Source: an uncultured Clostridia bacterium (GTDB lineage: Bacteria; Bacillota; Clostridia; Monoglobales; Monoglobaceae). From it: a stretch of DNA of 64,000 bases. Within the stretch, counting starts at the first letter, position 1. The number at the start of each line of letters is the position of its first letter. The stretch spans positions 186,001 through 250,000 of the forward strand of contig CAKSFQ010000001.1 of NCBI GenBank assembly GCA_934454115.1, written 5' to 3'. This document shows, one piece after another, positions 9,531 to 17,909 of the stretch. Under the pieces are notes generated by a model. The model had not been told where the DNA came from. It worked only from the letters and a program-made list of their open reading frames with translations, and made no database searches. Position numbers and translations under genes: made by a program.

Positions 9531-10610
9531 CTAATCTCCCATCAGCGTCATGAACCGGTCAAACAGATAGTCGGTGTCCTTCGGGCCGCCGCAGGCCTCC
9601 GGGTGGAACTGTACTGAAAATGCCGGCATACCGGTATAGCGGATTCCCTCGCAGCTATTGTCATTGACATTTTCAAACAGTAATTCTGCGCCGTCCTTTA
9701 GCGTATCGCTGCAAACCGCATAGCCGTGGTTCTGGCTGGTGATATAGACGCGACCGCTCTGCATATCGCGCACCGGCTGGTTTGCGCCGCGGTGGCCATA
9801 TTTTAACTTTTCGGTTTTTGCTCCGGTGGCAAGCGCCAAAAGCTGATGTCCGAGACAGATACCAAACATGGGGATCTTCGCCTCAGTCAATTTTTTAAGC
9901 TCCGCGATTACTTCCGGATTATCCGTCGGATCGCCGGGGCCGTTGGATAAAAGGATTCCGTCCGGGCGATAGCTTAAAATCTCTTCCGCGGTCACAGACG
10001 ATGGCACAATTGTAACCTCGCAGCCGCGCTTTACCAGGGCGCGCACCATATTCTGCTTTGCACCAAAATCCCAAAGCGCCACCCGTTTTTTGGGATCGGC
10101 GGCAGAAACCGTCTCAACCGCGCCGCGGCTCACCGTTTTCACCGGCGATGCGCAGGTATCATTCTTAATCTTTTCAAGCACTTCTTTGGAATACGGCGGC
10201 GCCGCCTTGGTAATCATACCGTTCATGGTGCCGCTTTGGCGTATGATACGGGTCAGGCACCTGGTATCGATGCCGCAAAGTCCCGGAATCCCTTTTTGCT
10301 TTAAAAAAGTGTCAATATCCCCACCACAACGGAAGTTGGAGGGATGTTGACACCATTCTCTCACAATATAGGCTTGAAGGAAAATACCCCGGCTCTCGAA
10401 ATCCTCTTCAATCACCCCGTAATTTCCTATTAAGGGAAATGTCTGTACCACAATTTGTCCGCAATAACTTGGATCGGTCAGGGTTTCCAAATACCCCGTC
10501 ATACCGGTTGTAAAAACAACCTCACCCATCACCTCGTCAACGTCCGCGCCAAACGCCTCACCCTGAAAATGAGATCCGTTCTCCAACACTAAGTAAATCG
10601 GTTGTGCCAT
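9531..10610 (-). CDS. carA: Carbamoyl-phosphate synthase small (glutaminase) subunit
   Basis: A 359-residue class I glutamine amidotransferase subunit. The N-terminal CPSase small-chain domain (about 1-140) contains the GYLETLTDPSY motif. The C-terminal GATase domain carries the nucleophile Cys in MFGICLGHQLLA and the His/Glu pair in FHPEACGGPKDT. It hydrolyses glutamine and channels ammonia to CarB. The start ATG at 10610 is preceded by GAGGAGG. It lies 20 bases downstream of the ANTAR regulator gene and upstream of yitT and carB-dapF, so carA and carB are separated by one unrelated membrane gene. Confidence 0.96.
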   Translation of the reverse strand: MAQPIYLVLENGSHFQGEAFGADVDEVMGEVVFTTGMTGYLETLTDPSYCGQIVVQTFPLIGNYGVIEEDFESRGIFLQAYIVREWCQHPSNFRCGGDIDTFLKQKGIPGLCGIDTRCLTRIIRQSGTMNGMITKAAPPYSKEVLEKIKNDTCASPVKTVSRGAVETVSAADPKKRVALWDFGAKQNMVRALVKRGCEVTIVPSSVTAEEILSYRPDGILLSNGPGDPTDNPEVIAELKKLTEAKIPMFGICLGHQLLALATGAKTEKLKYGHRGANQPVRDMQSGRVYITSQNHGYAVCSDTLKDGAELLFENVNDNSCEGIRYTGMPAFSVQFHPEACGGPKDTDYLFDRFMTLMGD

Positions 10611-10630
10611 GGAAAATTTCCTCCTCTAAG

Positions 10631-11206
10631 TTAATTTTGTAATGTCTCGTAATGATCCAGAACCAGCTGAGCAGCGTCCCGGCGGGACATGCGCTGATCC
10701 ATCGCCAATTTTTCAATATATTTATGAGACGCCTCTTCCGACATTCCCTCATATTGAATCAACAGACATTTTGCACGGTTCACCAATCGAATATCCCGAA
10801 TCTGCTTATGCAGTTTCTCCGTCTGCGGCGCAGTCTCCGCCAGCCTTCTGTGCAGGACAAGCATCAGCTCCAGCGCATAGCCGAAAAAGGTTTTGCCCAT
10901 CTCAGAATGAAAGGCAAAAACCCCCTCCATCGCAAGCTTTTGCTGCACCGTTTCAAGCTGATATCCTTTTGCAATCACCATCACACCGGCCGTTGTCTTT
11001 GCAGCAATCTTTGCAAGATTGCTGCCAAACTCGTCCGGGAGCGGCGACAAAATCAAAACGATTGCAAAGGAGTGATCGGACATCATCCGCCAAGCCTCGC
11101 CGCTGGTTCTGGCATAATAAAATTCCGCTTTGATATGCTCTGATACCAGTTTGGAAAACTGTTCGCGGTACTTTTCATTTTGCGTCACCAGTAAAATGCG
11201 TTCCAT
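10631..11206 (-). CDS. ANTAR-domain RNA-binding antitermination regulator
   Basis: A 191-residue protein. Residues 1-115 look like a receiver-type fold, but the usual phosphoacceptor segment reads VLILSPLPD, with no aspartate at the expected position, so it is probably a pseudo-receiver. Residues about 128-186 match the ANTAR consensus: a helix with RDIRLVNRAKCLLI, then GMSEEASHKYIEKLAMD and a final helix. ANTAR proteins bind paired RNA hairpins with hexanucleotide loops and prevent terminator formation. It follows glnA by 9 bases and precedes carA by 20, so it belongs to a nitrogen operon. Candidate RNA targets lie in the leaders at 17650-17720 and 17905-17960. GGAGG lies 5 bases before the ATG. 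Confidence 0.9.
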   Translation of the reverse strand: MERILLVTQNEKYREQFSKLVSEHIKAEFYYARTSGEAWRMMSDHSFAIVLILSPLPDEFGSNLAKIAAKTTAGVMVIAKGYQLETVQQKLAMEGVFAFHSEMGKTFFGYALELMLVLHRRLAETAPQTEKLHKQIRDIRLVNRAKCLLIQYEGMSEEASHKYIEKLAMDQRMSRRDAAQLVLDHYETLQN

Positions 11207-11215
11207 ACCGTCCTC

Positions 11216-12538
11216 CTACACCAAAAGGAAAGTGTTACGGTAAAAATCATCCGCACGGTTCTCCGCATGCAGGGATTGCTGCCATTCAACCCTCTTTTTT
11301 TGGATATAAAGGTTGGCAACCCGCTCCGGAATCACCTGCTGAACCAGGGCGCTGGACTCTGCCAGACTGAGCGCCTCTGCCAATGTCTTGGGCAGACGCT
11401 CAATCTTGTGATCCTTTACATAATCCTGCGCCTTGTATAAATTCTGATTACAAGGCGGAACCAGCTTACGCTTTTTTTCAATGCCGTCAAGCCCTGCATG
11501 AATCAGCAGTGCGAACGCCAGATAAGGATTGCATGCAGAATCGGGAGAGCGCACCTCCATACGGGTATTTTCTCCGCCGCGGCTCGCCGGAATCCGAATC
11601 AGCTGGGAACGGTTTTGGTGCGACCAGGTGATATACCGCGGCGCCTCCATCGAACCGAGCCGGTCATAGGAATTGGGCATAGGATTTAAAAATGCCGTAA
11701 TCTCCGCAATATGATCTAAGATGCCTTGAATAAAGCTCTCCGCATCCTGGGAATGCTGGGGCTGAACCTGAAACAGATTATGCCCGTTTTTCAGCAAGGA
11801 CAGATTGATGTGCATTCCGCTTCCGCTATGGTCGGGAAGCGGCTTTGGCGTAAAGGAGGCAAAAAGACCGTTTTGCATAGCAATCGACTTTGCCGTAGCC
11901 TTAAACGTCACAAAGTTGTCAGCCGCAGAAAGCGCGTCCGCGTAGCAAAAGTCCACCTCATTTTGTCCGGGGCCGCTCTCATGATGGGAGCTTTCGGGAG
12001 AAAGCCCCATTTCCTCCAGGCTCAGACAAATTTCACGCCGGATATTCTCACTTCGGTCAAGCGGCGCAATGTCCGCATAAGAACCGTAATCAAAAGGTTT
12101 CATCGTCGGCATAGCGTTCTCGTCATTTTGAAAGAGGTAAAATTCACATTCCGTGCCGATCCGGCACAGATACCCCATCTCCATCGCACGGTCGGACGCC
12201 TGTTTTAAAATATGACGGCTGTCGCCCTCAAACACAGTGCCGTCCGGGTTTTTTACGGTGCAGTACATCCGCATTACCCGCTCATGCGACGGTCTCCATG
12301 GCAAAATCACAACGCTGGAGGAATCAGGCACCAAGAATAAATCCGAGCATTCCACACTGGTAAAGCCCGCAACGGACGAACCGTCAAAGGCAATCCCTTC
12401 TTCAAACGCTCTGGGCAGCTGATCCGCCATAATTGCAATATTTTTTTGCACGCCAAACAGATCACAAAAAGAGAGCCGCACAAACTTCACATCGTGCTCT
12501 TCTACAAAGTCAAGAATTTCTTCATCGGTATGATTCAT
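11216..12538 (-). CDS. glnA: Glutamine synthetase, type I
   Basis: A 440-residue class I glutamine synthetase that condenses glutamate and ammonia with ATP. The N-terminal beta-grasp domain is followed by the catalytic domain with the GS signatures FDGSSVAGF, HHESGPGQNEVDF and SGSGMHINLS. The metal and substrate residues around RIPASRGGENTRMEVRSPD are also present. The C-terminal region lacks the NLYDLPPEE-type adenylylation motif, so covalent adenylylation control is unlikely. It has its own promoter (12572-12600), and the ANTAR regulator follows within 9 bases. A second glutamine synthetase (type III) lies on the other side of the island. Confidence 0.95.
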   Translation of the reverse strand: MNHTDEEILDFVEEHDVKFVRLSFCDLFGVQKNIAIMADQLPRAFEEGIAFDGSSVAGFTSVECSDLFLVPDSSSVVILPWRPSHERVMRMYCTVKNPDGTVFEGDSRHILKQASDRAMEMGYLCRIGTECEFYLFQNDENAMPTMKPFDYGSYADIAPLDRSENIRREICLSLEEMGLSPESSHHESGPGQNEVDFCYADALSAADNFVTFKATAKSIAMQNGLFASFTPKPLPDHSGSGMHINLSLLKNGHNLFQVQPQHSQDAESFIQGILDHIAEITAFLNPMPNSYDRLGSMEAPRYITWSHQNRSQLIRIPASRGGENTRMEVRSPDSACNPYLAFALLIHAGLDGIEKKRKLVPPCNQNLYKAQDYVKDHKIERLPKTLAEALSLAESSALVQQVIPERVANLYIQKKRVEWQQSLHAENRADDFYRNTFLLV

Positions 12539-12571
12539 GCTCTCTACGCCTCCGTTTCCGCCTTTTTACTT

Positions 12572-12600
12572 AGTGTACCACAACTTTACGGCAATTTCAA
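12572..12600 (-). promoter_or_regulatory. Predicted promoter of glnA
   Basis: On the minus strand TTGAAA (12600-12595), 17 bases, then TACACT (12577-12572). The resulting leader is only about 28 bases, with GGAGG 10 bases before the glnA ATG. There is no room for the two-hairpin ANTAR-type leader seen upstream of the gltB-like operon and asnA. Confidence 0.55.
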
Positions 12601-12617
12601 CTAAAATTTTCAAATTT

Positions 12618-13340
12618 TTAATTGGTGGTATACAATTGCTTGTAGGGATTTTTGGTGTTTGGGGTCAGCACATAAAACGGGTGTGCCAATATCTCATCAT
12701 AATTTTTATCAAAGATGTCGCAAAACTCGCGTAAATACGACGAAATCTCTTCCATATCCGCATCGTTTGCAAGGTGCGCCTGCACCTGTGCCGGCAGGTC
12801 ATGCGGCGGCGTATCGCAACGAAGATAAATCTTTCCGCCGTGCATCCCCGTTCCGCAGAAGTTGGAAACCGGAAGCCTGCCCGGATGATCCATGCCGAGC
12901 ACCACCAAAAGACCGCCGGCCTGGTACTCGCCCAAAAAGCTGCCTGCCGATCCGCCAATGATAATGACCGGCACCTTGTCCTCGTACTGTTTCATATGAA
13001 TCCCGGTACGGTAGCCGGAGGATCCCTCGATATAGATTTTTCCGCCGCGCATCGCGTAGCCGGTCGCATCGCCGGCGTTGCCGTAGATGGCAATCATGCC
13101 ATCGTTCATGGTATCGCCGGTTGCCTCCTGGGTGTTTCCCTTTACCACAATTTTACTGCCGTCAAGATAGGCGCCCAGCGCGTTGCCCGGTACACCGTAA
13201 ATGGTGATTTCCTTGCCGGAAAGTCCGCTTGCGATATACCGCTGTCCAATACAGTTTTCGATTTCAATTTCACGATCCTCTGTATTTCGAACCAAATCAT
13301 TCAGCTGCTTAAAGTGCATGCTGCCTGCCGTGATCTTCAT
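12618..13340 (-). CDS. Glutamate synthase GXGXG (alpha subunit domain 3) protein
   Basis: A 240-residue stand-alone version of the C-terminal right-handed beta-helix domain of glutamate synthase. Repeated glycine-rich turns are visible (YGNAGDATGYAMRGGKIYIEG, GGSAGSFLGEYQAGG, GTGMHGGKIYLR). In classical GltB this domain packs against the FMN domain and is structural. Its ATG overlaps the stop of the oxidoreductase gene by four bases (ATGA), indicating coupling. It is the last of five consecutive minus-strand genes that together make up a split glutamate synthase. The final 35 residues diverge from the repeat pattern and may be a C-terminal cap. Confidence 0.88.
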   Translation of the reverse strand: MKITAGSMHFKQLNDLVRNTEDREIEIENCIGQRYIASGLSGKEITIYGVPGNALGAYLDGSKIVVKGNTQEATGDTMNDGMIAIYGNAGDATGYAMRGGKIYIEGSSGYRTGIHMKQYEDKVPVIIIGGSAGSFLGEYQAGGLLVVLGMDHPGRLPVSNFCGTGMHGGKIYLRCDTPPHDLPAQVQAHLANDADMEEISSYLREFCDIFDKNYDEILAHPFYVLTPNTKNPYKQLYTTN

Positions 13341-14569
13341 ACCGGTACCCCTCCTAACAGTTCTTTTCTTTTCGAGCCCGAAAACGCCATCAGCTGCGGA
13401 TGATCCTTGATTTTATCAAAATCCAACGTATCGAGCGGCGTTTTCTTTCGGATCATCGCCGTATAGATCCCGGCACGATCCACCTTGCCGATCAAAATAT
13501 AACCGACCAACCGATTGTCTTTGGTAACCAGCTTTTTATAACCGTCCGCCGTCTTTTTCACATAGGCCTCACCGTCATAACTGCCGGCTGTCACCATGTG
13601 TAATCCAAAGAATCCGATTGCATTCATCGGGATTGCAAAATCATACTTTTTGCTGCCGCCTGCCATGTTGATTCCGGCACATTCGCCCTGCATATACGCA
13701 TTCGGCAAAAGCGCCAGCACCCGCTCCTGTCCCGTTACCACATCATAGCTTTCGGCACAGTCGCCGGCCGCATAAATATCCTCGGCCGTGGTCTTGCAGT
13801 CAAGACCGGTCACAAATCCGCGCGCCGTCTTGATTTTAGCGCCCTCAGATAAACTTGTGTTGGCACGCACACCGACCGCAATCACCACGATATCATAAGG
13901 GATCGTACAACCGCTCTTTAGCTGTGCCGTGCCGTCTGTGAACCTTGCAACACTGTCGGACAGATGAAAGGTGATACCCTTTTTCTCAAGATGCTCCTGC
14001 ACTATCTTAGAGCCTTCCGCGTCTAAAATACTGGGCAAGATGCGGTCTGCCAAATCCACAACCGTAATGCTTTTTACTCTGCCGTAGATGCCCTCGGCAC
14101 ATTTTAAGCCAATCAGTCCGGCGCCGACAATCAAAACACGCTTCGATGGGTCAAGCGCCGCCTCCAGTGCGAGCGCGTCATCCAGCGACATAAAGGTGTA
14201 GGCGTCCCTCACGGTGTCCAGCCCATCCATGGGCGGTACAAACGGCGACGACCCGGTCGCCAGCAAAAGCTTATCGTATGCGAGTTTTTCTCCGTCGTCC
14301 AAGAGAACCGTATGGTCTTTTTCTTGTATTTTCTCCGCACTCTTGCCATACAGTACCTGTACGCCGTTCTTCTGATAAAAATCGTCCGCGCGGTACTTCA
14401 TCTTCTCGCGATCCGTCTTGCCGCAAAGCAGATAGCTGATCAGCGGACGGGAATATACCGGGTGCGGTTCTTTGGAAACCACAATGATTTCGCCTTTTTT
14501 GTCCACGCTGCGGATGCCTTCGATACATCCGACCGCTGCAATGGAATTTCCAATGATTACATAACGCAT
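13337..14569 (-). CDS. FAD/NAD(P)-dependent oxidoreductase of the split glutamate synthase
   Basis: A 410-residue pyridine nucleotide-disulphide oxidoreductase-like protein. The N-terminal FAD-binding region begins YVIIGNSIAAVG, the NAD(P)-binding Rossmann motif is LIVGAGLIGLKCAEG (about residue 145), and the second FAD motif is DIYAAGDCAESYD. A small C-terminal domain follows. It resembles nitrite-reductase/rubredoxin-reductase-type flavoproteins rather than GltD, and probably feeds electrons from NAD(P)H to the ferredoxin encoded just upstream. The ATG at 14569 has GAGGTGAG before it; the TTG further out is not favoured. Spacing of 4 bases to the ferredoxin gene and a 4-base overlap with the GXGXG gene place it firmly inside the operon. 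Confidence 0.85.
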   Translation of the reverse strand: MRYVIIGNSIAAVGCIEGIRSVDKKGEIIVVSKEPHPVYSRPLISYLLCGKTDREKMKYRADDFYQKNGVQVLYGKSAEKIQEKDHTVLLDDGEKLAYDKLLLATGSSPFVPPMDGLDTVRDAYTFMSLDDALALEAALDPSKRVLIVGAGLIGLKCAEGIYGRVKSITVVDLADRILPSILDAEGSKIVQEHLEKKGITFHLSDSVARFTDGTAQLKSGCTIPYDIVVIAVGVRANTSLSEGAKIKTARGFVTGLDCKTTAEDIYAAGDCAESYDVVTGQERVLALLPNAYMQGECAGINMAGGSKKYDFAIPMNAIGFFGLHMVTAGSYDGEAYVKKTADGYKKLVTKDNRLVGYILIGKVDRAGIYTAMIRKKTPLDTLDFDKIKDHPQLMAFSGSKRKELLGGVPV

Positions 14570-14573
14570 CGTC

Positions 14574-15002
14574 TCACCTCTCTTCAAATACGATTGCCCC
14601 GTTCGGGCAATGGCTTACACAGGCCGGCTGACCGCCGGTGCGGTTGACGCACAGTTCGCACTTTTGTACCACGCCGTCCTCCGCCGGCATAATCGCGCCA
14701 TACGGACATGATAAAACGCAGGTATAGCAGCCCACACATTTTTCCTTTTGATAGCGCACCACGCCGTCCTCTTTATAGAGGGCACCGGCAATGCAGCCTT
14801 TGACGCAGTACGGTTCCTCACAGTGCCGGCACGAGACCGCAAAATGTACATCGTCTCCGTCCTCAACCCGAATCCTCGGACGAATAACAACATCTTTCAG
14901 CGCAGACGCCATATCCGCTTCGCCGGTGGCGGCAAACGCACAATGGTATTCACACAAATGGCACCCCAGGCACCATTCTTCATTGACATAAACCCGTTTC
15001 AT
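14574..15002 (-). CDS. Ferredoxin-like protein with four [4Fe-4S] cluster motifs
   Basis: A 142-residue electron-transfer subunit. Four cysteine clusters are visible: CLGCHLCEYHC, CRHCEEPYCVKGC, CVGCYTCVLSC and CELCVNRTGGQPACVSHC. This is the layout of HycB/CooF-type polyferredoxins. It probably transfers electrons between the FAD oxidoreductase downstream and the FMN/Fe-S synthase subunit upstream. The ATG at 15002 has AAGGGG 9 bases upstream; the ATG at 15011 would abut it. The gene lies 25 bases after the FMN-domain gene. Confidence 0.88.
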   Translation of the reverse strand: MKRVYVNEEWCLGCHLCEYHCAFAATGEADMASALKDVVIRPRIRVEDGDDVHFAVSCRHCEEPYCVKGCIAGALYKEDGVVRYQKEKCVGCYTCVLSCPYGAIMPAEDGVVQKCELCVNRTGGQPACVSHCPNGAIVFEER

Positions 15003-15027
15003 TGATTCCATCCCCTTCTGATTCGAC

Positions 15028-16533
15028 TTATTCACCGGCATGCTTGATGCCAAGAATCTCCAGTTCCTTCTCGTTAAGACCAACGCCGCGCAGCATCAGG
15101 CGGTTTCCCTTTAGCGCCTCGATCGAGTTAAGACCCATGCCGCCCATCATCTCCTTGATTTCGTGCGTCCATGCAGAGATAAGGTTTACAAGCCGCTTCG
15201 ATCCGATATCCGGATTCAGACGCTTTACCAAATCCGGCCGCTGGGTTGCGATACCCCAGTTACACTTGCCGGTCTGACAGCTGCGGCAAAGGTGGCAGCC
15301 CAGAGAGAGCAGCGCCGCCGTTGCGATATAGACGGCGTCTGCGCCGAGTGCAATTGCCTTTACAACGTCTGCACTGCTGCGGATCGAACCGCCGCAGACA
15401 ATGGATACTTCGTCACGGATTCCCTCGTCGCGCAGCCGCTGATCCACGCTGGCAAGCGCAAGCTCAATCGGGATTCCCACGTTATCACGGATTCTGGTCG
15501 GCGCCGCGCCGGTACCGCCGCGGAAACCGTCAATGGCGATAATATCCGCACCGCTTCTTGCAATACCGCTTGCGATGGCCGCAACGTTATGTACTGCGGC
15601 AACCTTTACGATGACCGGCTTTTGATAGTTGGTTGCCTCTTTTAAGGAAAACACTAGCTGCCTTAAATCCTCAATCGAATAGATATCATGATGCGGCGCC
15701 GGAGAAATCGCATCCGATCCTTTTGGGATCATACGGGTTCTGGACACGTCGCCGACAATCTTTGCACCGGGCAGATGACCGCCGATACCCGGCTTTGCGC
15801 CCTGCCCGATCTTAATCTCAATAGCCGCGCCGGCCTCCAAATAGCCCTTGTGCACGCCGAACCGTCCGGACGCTACCTGTACAATGGTATTTGCGCCGTA
15901 CCGATAAAAGTCCTCGTGCAGGCCGCCCTCGCCGGTGTTATAGCAAATTCCCAGCTCCTGTGCGGCGCGTGCAAGACTGGCATGCGCGTTATAGCTGATG
16001 GAGCCGTACGACATTGCCGAAAACATAATCGGCACCGAAAGCTCCAGTCCCGGCGGCGTGTTCGGTACGATGTTTCCCCTTTCGTTACGCGTAATCTCGC
16101 CCGGTCTTTTTCCCAAAAACACCCTGGTCTCCATCGGTTCCCGCAGGGGGTCGATCGACGGGTTGGTAACCTGGGACGCATTGATTAAAATCTTGTCAAA
16201 ATATACGGAGTACGTATTGGGGTTACCCATGGAAGACAGCAGCACACCGCCACTGTCTGCCTGGCGGTAAATCTCTGTAATGTTCTGCGCGCTCCAGTTT
16301 GCGTTTTCACGGAAGGTATGATCCGTTTTCACGATTTTCAGCGCACGCGTCGGGCACAGCGATACGCAACGGTGACAATTGACGCACTTTGACTCGTCCG
16401 ATACCATGCCATTTAATTTTTCGTCAAACCGATGCACCTCGTTGGCACACTGTCTCTCACAGACCCGGCAGGCGATGCAGCGCTGCGGATTTCGTACCAC
16501 TTCATACTGGGGATAAATAAAATCGATTGCCAT
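15028..16533 (-). CDS. Glutamate synthase FMN-domain subunit with N-terminal ferredoxin domain (archaeal type)
   Basis: A 501-residue catalytic subunit. The N-terminus holds two [4Fe-4S] motifs (CIACRVCERQC and CVNCHRCVSLC, about residues 20-60). A TIM-barrel FMN domain follows (MSYGSISYNAHASLA, GAKPGIGGHLPG, DIIAIDGFRGGTGAAP, VCGGSIRSSADVVKA). Near the end is the cysteine group CHLCRSCQTGKCNWGIATQ expected for the [3Fe-4S] cluster. It performs the reductive transfer of the glutamine amide to 2-oxoglutarate. The ATG at 16533 shares its A with the stop of the amidotransferase gene and has GGAGGT 8 bases upstream. The fused N-terminal ferredoxin is typical of archaeal and clostridial glutamate synthases. 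Confidence 0.92.
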   Translation of the reverse strand: MAIDFIYPQYEVVRNPQRCIACRVCERQCANEVHRFDEKLNGMVSDESKCVNCHRCVSLCPTRALKIVKTDHTFRENANWSAQNITEIYRQADSGGVLLSSMGNPNTYSVYFDKILINASQVTNPSIDPLREPMETRVFLGKRPGEITRNERGNIVPNTPPGLELSVPIMFSAMSYGSISYNAHASLARAAQELGICYNTGEGGLHEDFYRYGANTIVQVASGRFGVHKGYLEAGAAIEIKIGQGAKPGIGGHLPGAKIVGDVSRTRMIPKGSDAISPAPHHDIYSIEDLRQLVFSLKEATNYQKPVIVKVAAVHNVAAIASGIARSGADIIAIDGFRGGTGAAPTRIRDNVGIPIELALASVDQRLRDEGIRDEVSIVCGGSIRSSADVVKAIALGADAVYIATAALLSLGCHLCRSCQTGKCNWGIATQRPDLVKRLNPDIGSKRLVNLISAWTHEIKEMMGGMGLNSIEALKGNRLMLRGVGLNEKELEILGIKHAGE

Positions 16534-17624
16534 TACAGGACACCTCCATTCAACCGTACGATAACGGGTTCTCCGCCCTTCGGCGACCAAATTTTATCCG
16601 GATTCGGCTCAATAATCCGAATCGCGGATTCCTCACTGGCGATATAAAAACGCTCGCCCTTTTCCGCCGCCACCATCGAGCGCAGCTTTAACCGATCGTT
16701 CAACGCCATCATGCCGCCCTGAAAGCCGAGCAGGATAGAAAAAGGTCCGGTAATCAGCATACTGGAAAACATGTTGCGAAGATAGGTCAGGCGTTCTCTC
16801 TCTTCTTCATCTTTGCGGGCAATGGTTGTCCAGAAAGGCGCCGCAATGACGCTTGCAATCTCTTCTAACGTGAGTTTCTTCCGCCGATGGAGATAGTCGA
16901 TCATATAGGTAATGACCTCGGTATCGGTTTGCAGCGTACACTTGTACCCAAACATCTCAATATATCTGCGATTGGCGTCATAGCTGGAAATCTCGCCGTT
17001 ATGGACAATCGAATAATCCAGCATTGCAAACGGATGCGCACCGCCCCACCAGCCGGGCGTATTGGTCGGATAGCGGCCGTGCGCCGTCCAGCAATATCCG
17101 GCGTACTCGTCCAGGCGGTAAAACTCGCCGACATCCTCCGGAAAACCGACTGCCTTAAAGACGCCCATGTTCTTTCCGCTGGAAAAGACGTAAGCGCCGT
17201 CGATTTGGGTATTGACCCGAATCACACTTCTTGCGACAAACTCGTCCTCGTCGAGCTGGCTTGCAGCCAGCTTGGTCGGCAGCGGTCTGACAAAATAACG
17301 CCAGATCATCGGCTCATCCGTAATGGCAGCCACCTTTTTGGTCGGAATCTTGGATAGATTCACCATATCAAAGTGCCGATCCAAAAAACGCTCGCATTCT
17401 GCCTTTGCCTCCGGCGTATCATAAAAGATGTGCAGCGCGTAATCATCCTTGTTTTGCGGATAGATGCCGTATCCGGCAAAACCGCCGCCAAGACCGTTGG
17501 AACGGTCGTGCATCACCGCAATCGAATCCACAATCTCCCTGCCGCAGACTCTCTCCCCGTCCTTTGCAAATATTCCGGAAATCGCACATCCGGACGGAAT
17601 CCGGATTTGACCCTCTCGTAACAT
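16533..17624 (-). CDS. Glutamate synthase glutamine-amidotransferase (class II) subunit
   Basis: A 363-residue stand-alone class II (Ntn) glutamine amidotransferase domain. The presumed nucleophile Cys is in SGCAISGIF, here residue 13 rather than position 2, so a 12-residue propeptide would have to be removed, as in some PurF proteins. Supporting motifs are GGGFAGYGIYP, WTAHGRYPTNTPGWWGGAHPF and DYSIVHNGEISSYDANR. It releases ammonia from glutamine for the FMN subunit. I choose the second ATG (17624), 6 bases after AAAGGAAGG; the ATG at 17630 abuts that site. It is the first gene of the split glutamate synthase operon and is preceded by a structured leader. Confidence 0.88.
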   Translation of the reverse strand: MLREGQIRIPSGCAISGIFAKDGERVCGREIVDSIAVMHDRSNGLGGGFAGYGIYPQNKDDYALHIFYDTPEAKAECERFLDRHFDMVNLSKIPTKKVAAITDEPMIWRYFVRPLPTKLAASQLDEDEFVARSVIRVNTQIDGAYVFSSGKNMGVFKAVGFPEDVGEFYRLDEYAGYCWTAHGRYPTNTPGWWGGAHPFAMLDYSIVHNGEISSYDANRRYIEMFGYKCTLQTDTEVITYMIDYLHRRKKLTLEEIASVIAAPFWTTIARKDEEERERLTYLRNMFSSMLITGPFSILLGFQGGMMALNDRLKLRSMVAAEKGERFYIASEESAIRIIEPNPDKIWSPKGGEPVIVRLNGGVL

Positions 17625-17654
17625 ATGCATCCTTCCTTTCCCATGAATTTCATA

Positions 17655-17713
17655 ATAAAAAGGCGCCCATAAAAAGACACTGTTAAAATGCCTTTTTATG
17701 AACGCCTTTGTTC
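17655..17713 (-). promoter_or_regulatory. Candidate ANTAR-responsive leader of the glutamate synthase operon (antiterminator and terminator)
   Basis: Read on the minus strand, the transcript begins within a few bases of hairpin P1: GAAC-AAAGGC-GUUC (17713-17700), a perfect 4-bp stem with a hexaloop having A1 and G4. Two bases on is a weaker hairpin AAA-AAGGCA-UUU (17697-17686), also with A1 and G4 in its loop. A longer alternative hairpin uses GGCG-UU-CAUAAAAAG (17706-17692) and CUUUUUAUG-GG-CGCC (17676-17662), followed by a U-rich run. It overlaps both small hairpins, so the structures are mutually exclusive. This is the described arrangement of ANTAR targets; the functional claim is inference. 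Confidence 0.65.
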
Positions 17714-17723
17714 ATTGCCAGAT

Positions 17724-17752
17724 ATTATACAAGAAAATTTTTAAAATGTCAA
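17724..17752 (-). promoter_or_regulatory. Consensus promoter of the glutamate synthase operon
   Basis: Minus strand TTGACA (17752-17747), exactly 17 bases, TATAAT (17729-17724): a full consensus sigma-A promoter. The start of transcription is expected near 17717, only a few bases ahead of the first leader hairpin. Such a strong promoter makes sense if output is set by attenuation downstream. Confidence 0.8.
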
Positions 17753-17870
17753 TACCCGATTGCAAATTTTTTCAAATTTCTCTTTTTTTCTTCTTTTTGG
17801 TCTTTGCCTATATATTATTTGTAACTTTTCCGGCCGAAAAAAATTTTTTGAAAAATTTTGAAAAAAAGGG

Positions 17871-17899
17871 TTGACAAATGCATAAAGGGGAGTTATAAT
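17871..17899 (+). promoter_or_regulatory. Consensus promoter of asnA-glnN
   Basis: TTGACA (17871-17876), exactly 17 bases, TATAAT (17894-17899). It is as perfect as the divergent glutamate synthase promoter, and transcription should begin near 17906, directly before the AAAGGC-loop hairpin. Confidence 0.8.
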
Positions 17900-17909
17900 G
17901 CAAACAAAT

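Noticed and set aside
10642..11143. Two overlapping plus-strand frames of 163 codons opposite the ANTAR gene
   Set aside because: They are antisense shadows of the ANTAR coding sequence, lack ribosome binding sites and show no recognisable domain.
12539..12617. ANTAR-type leader upstream of glnA
   Set aside because: The string AAAAAGGCGG is present, but no paired stem surrounds a hexaloop, no terminator follows, and the predicted leader is only about 28 bases.
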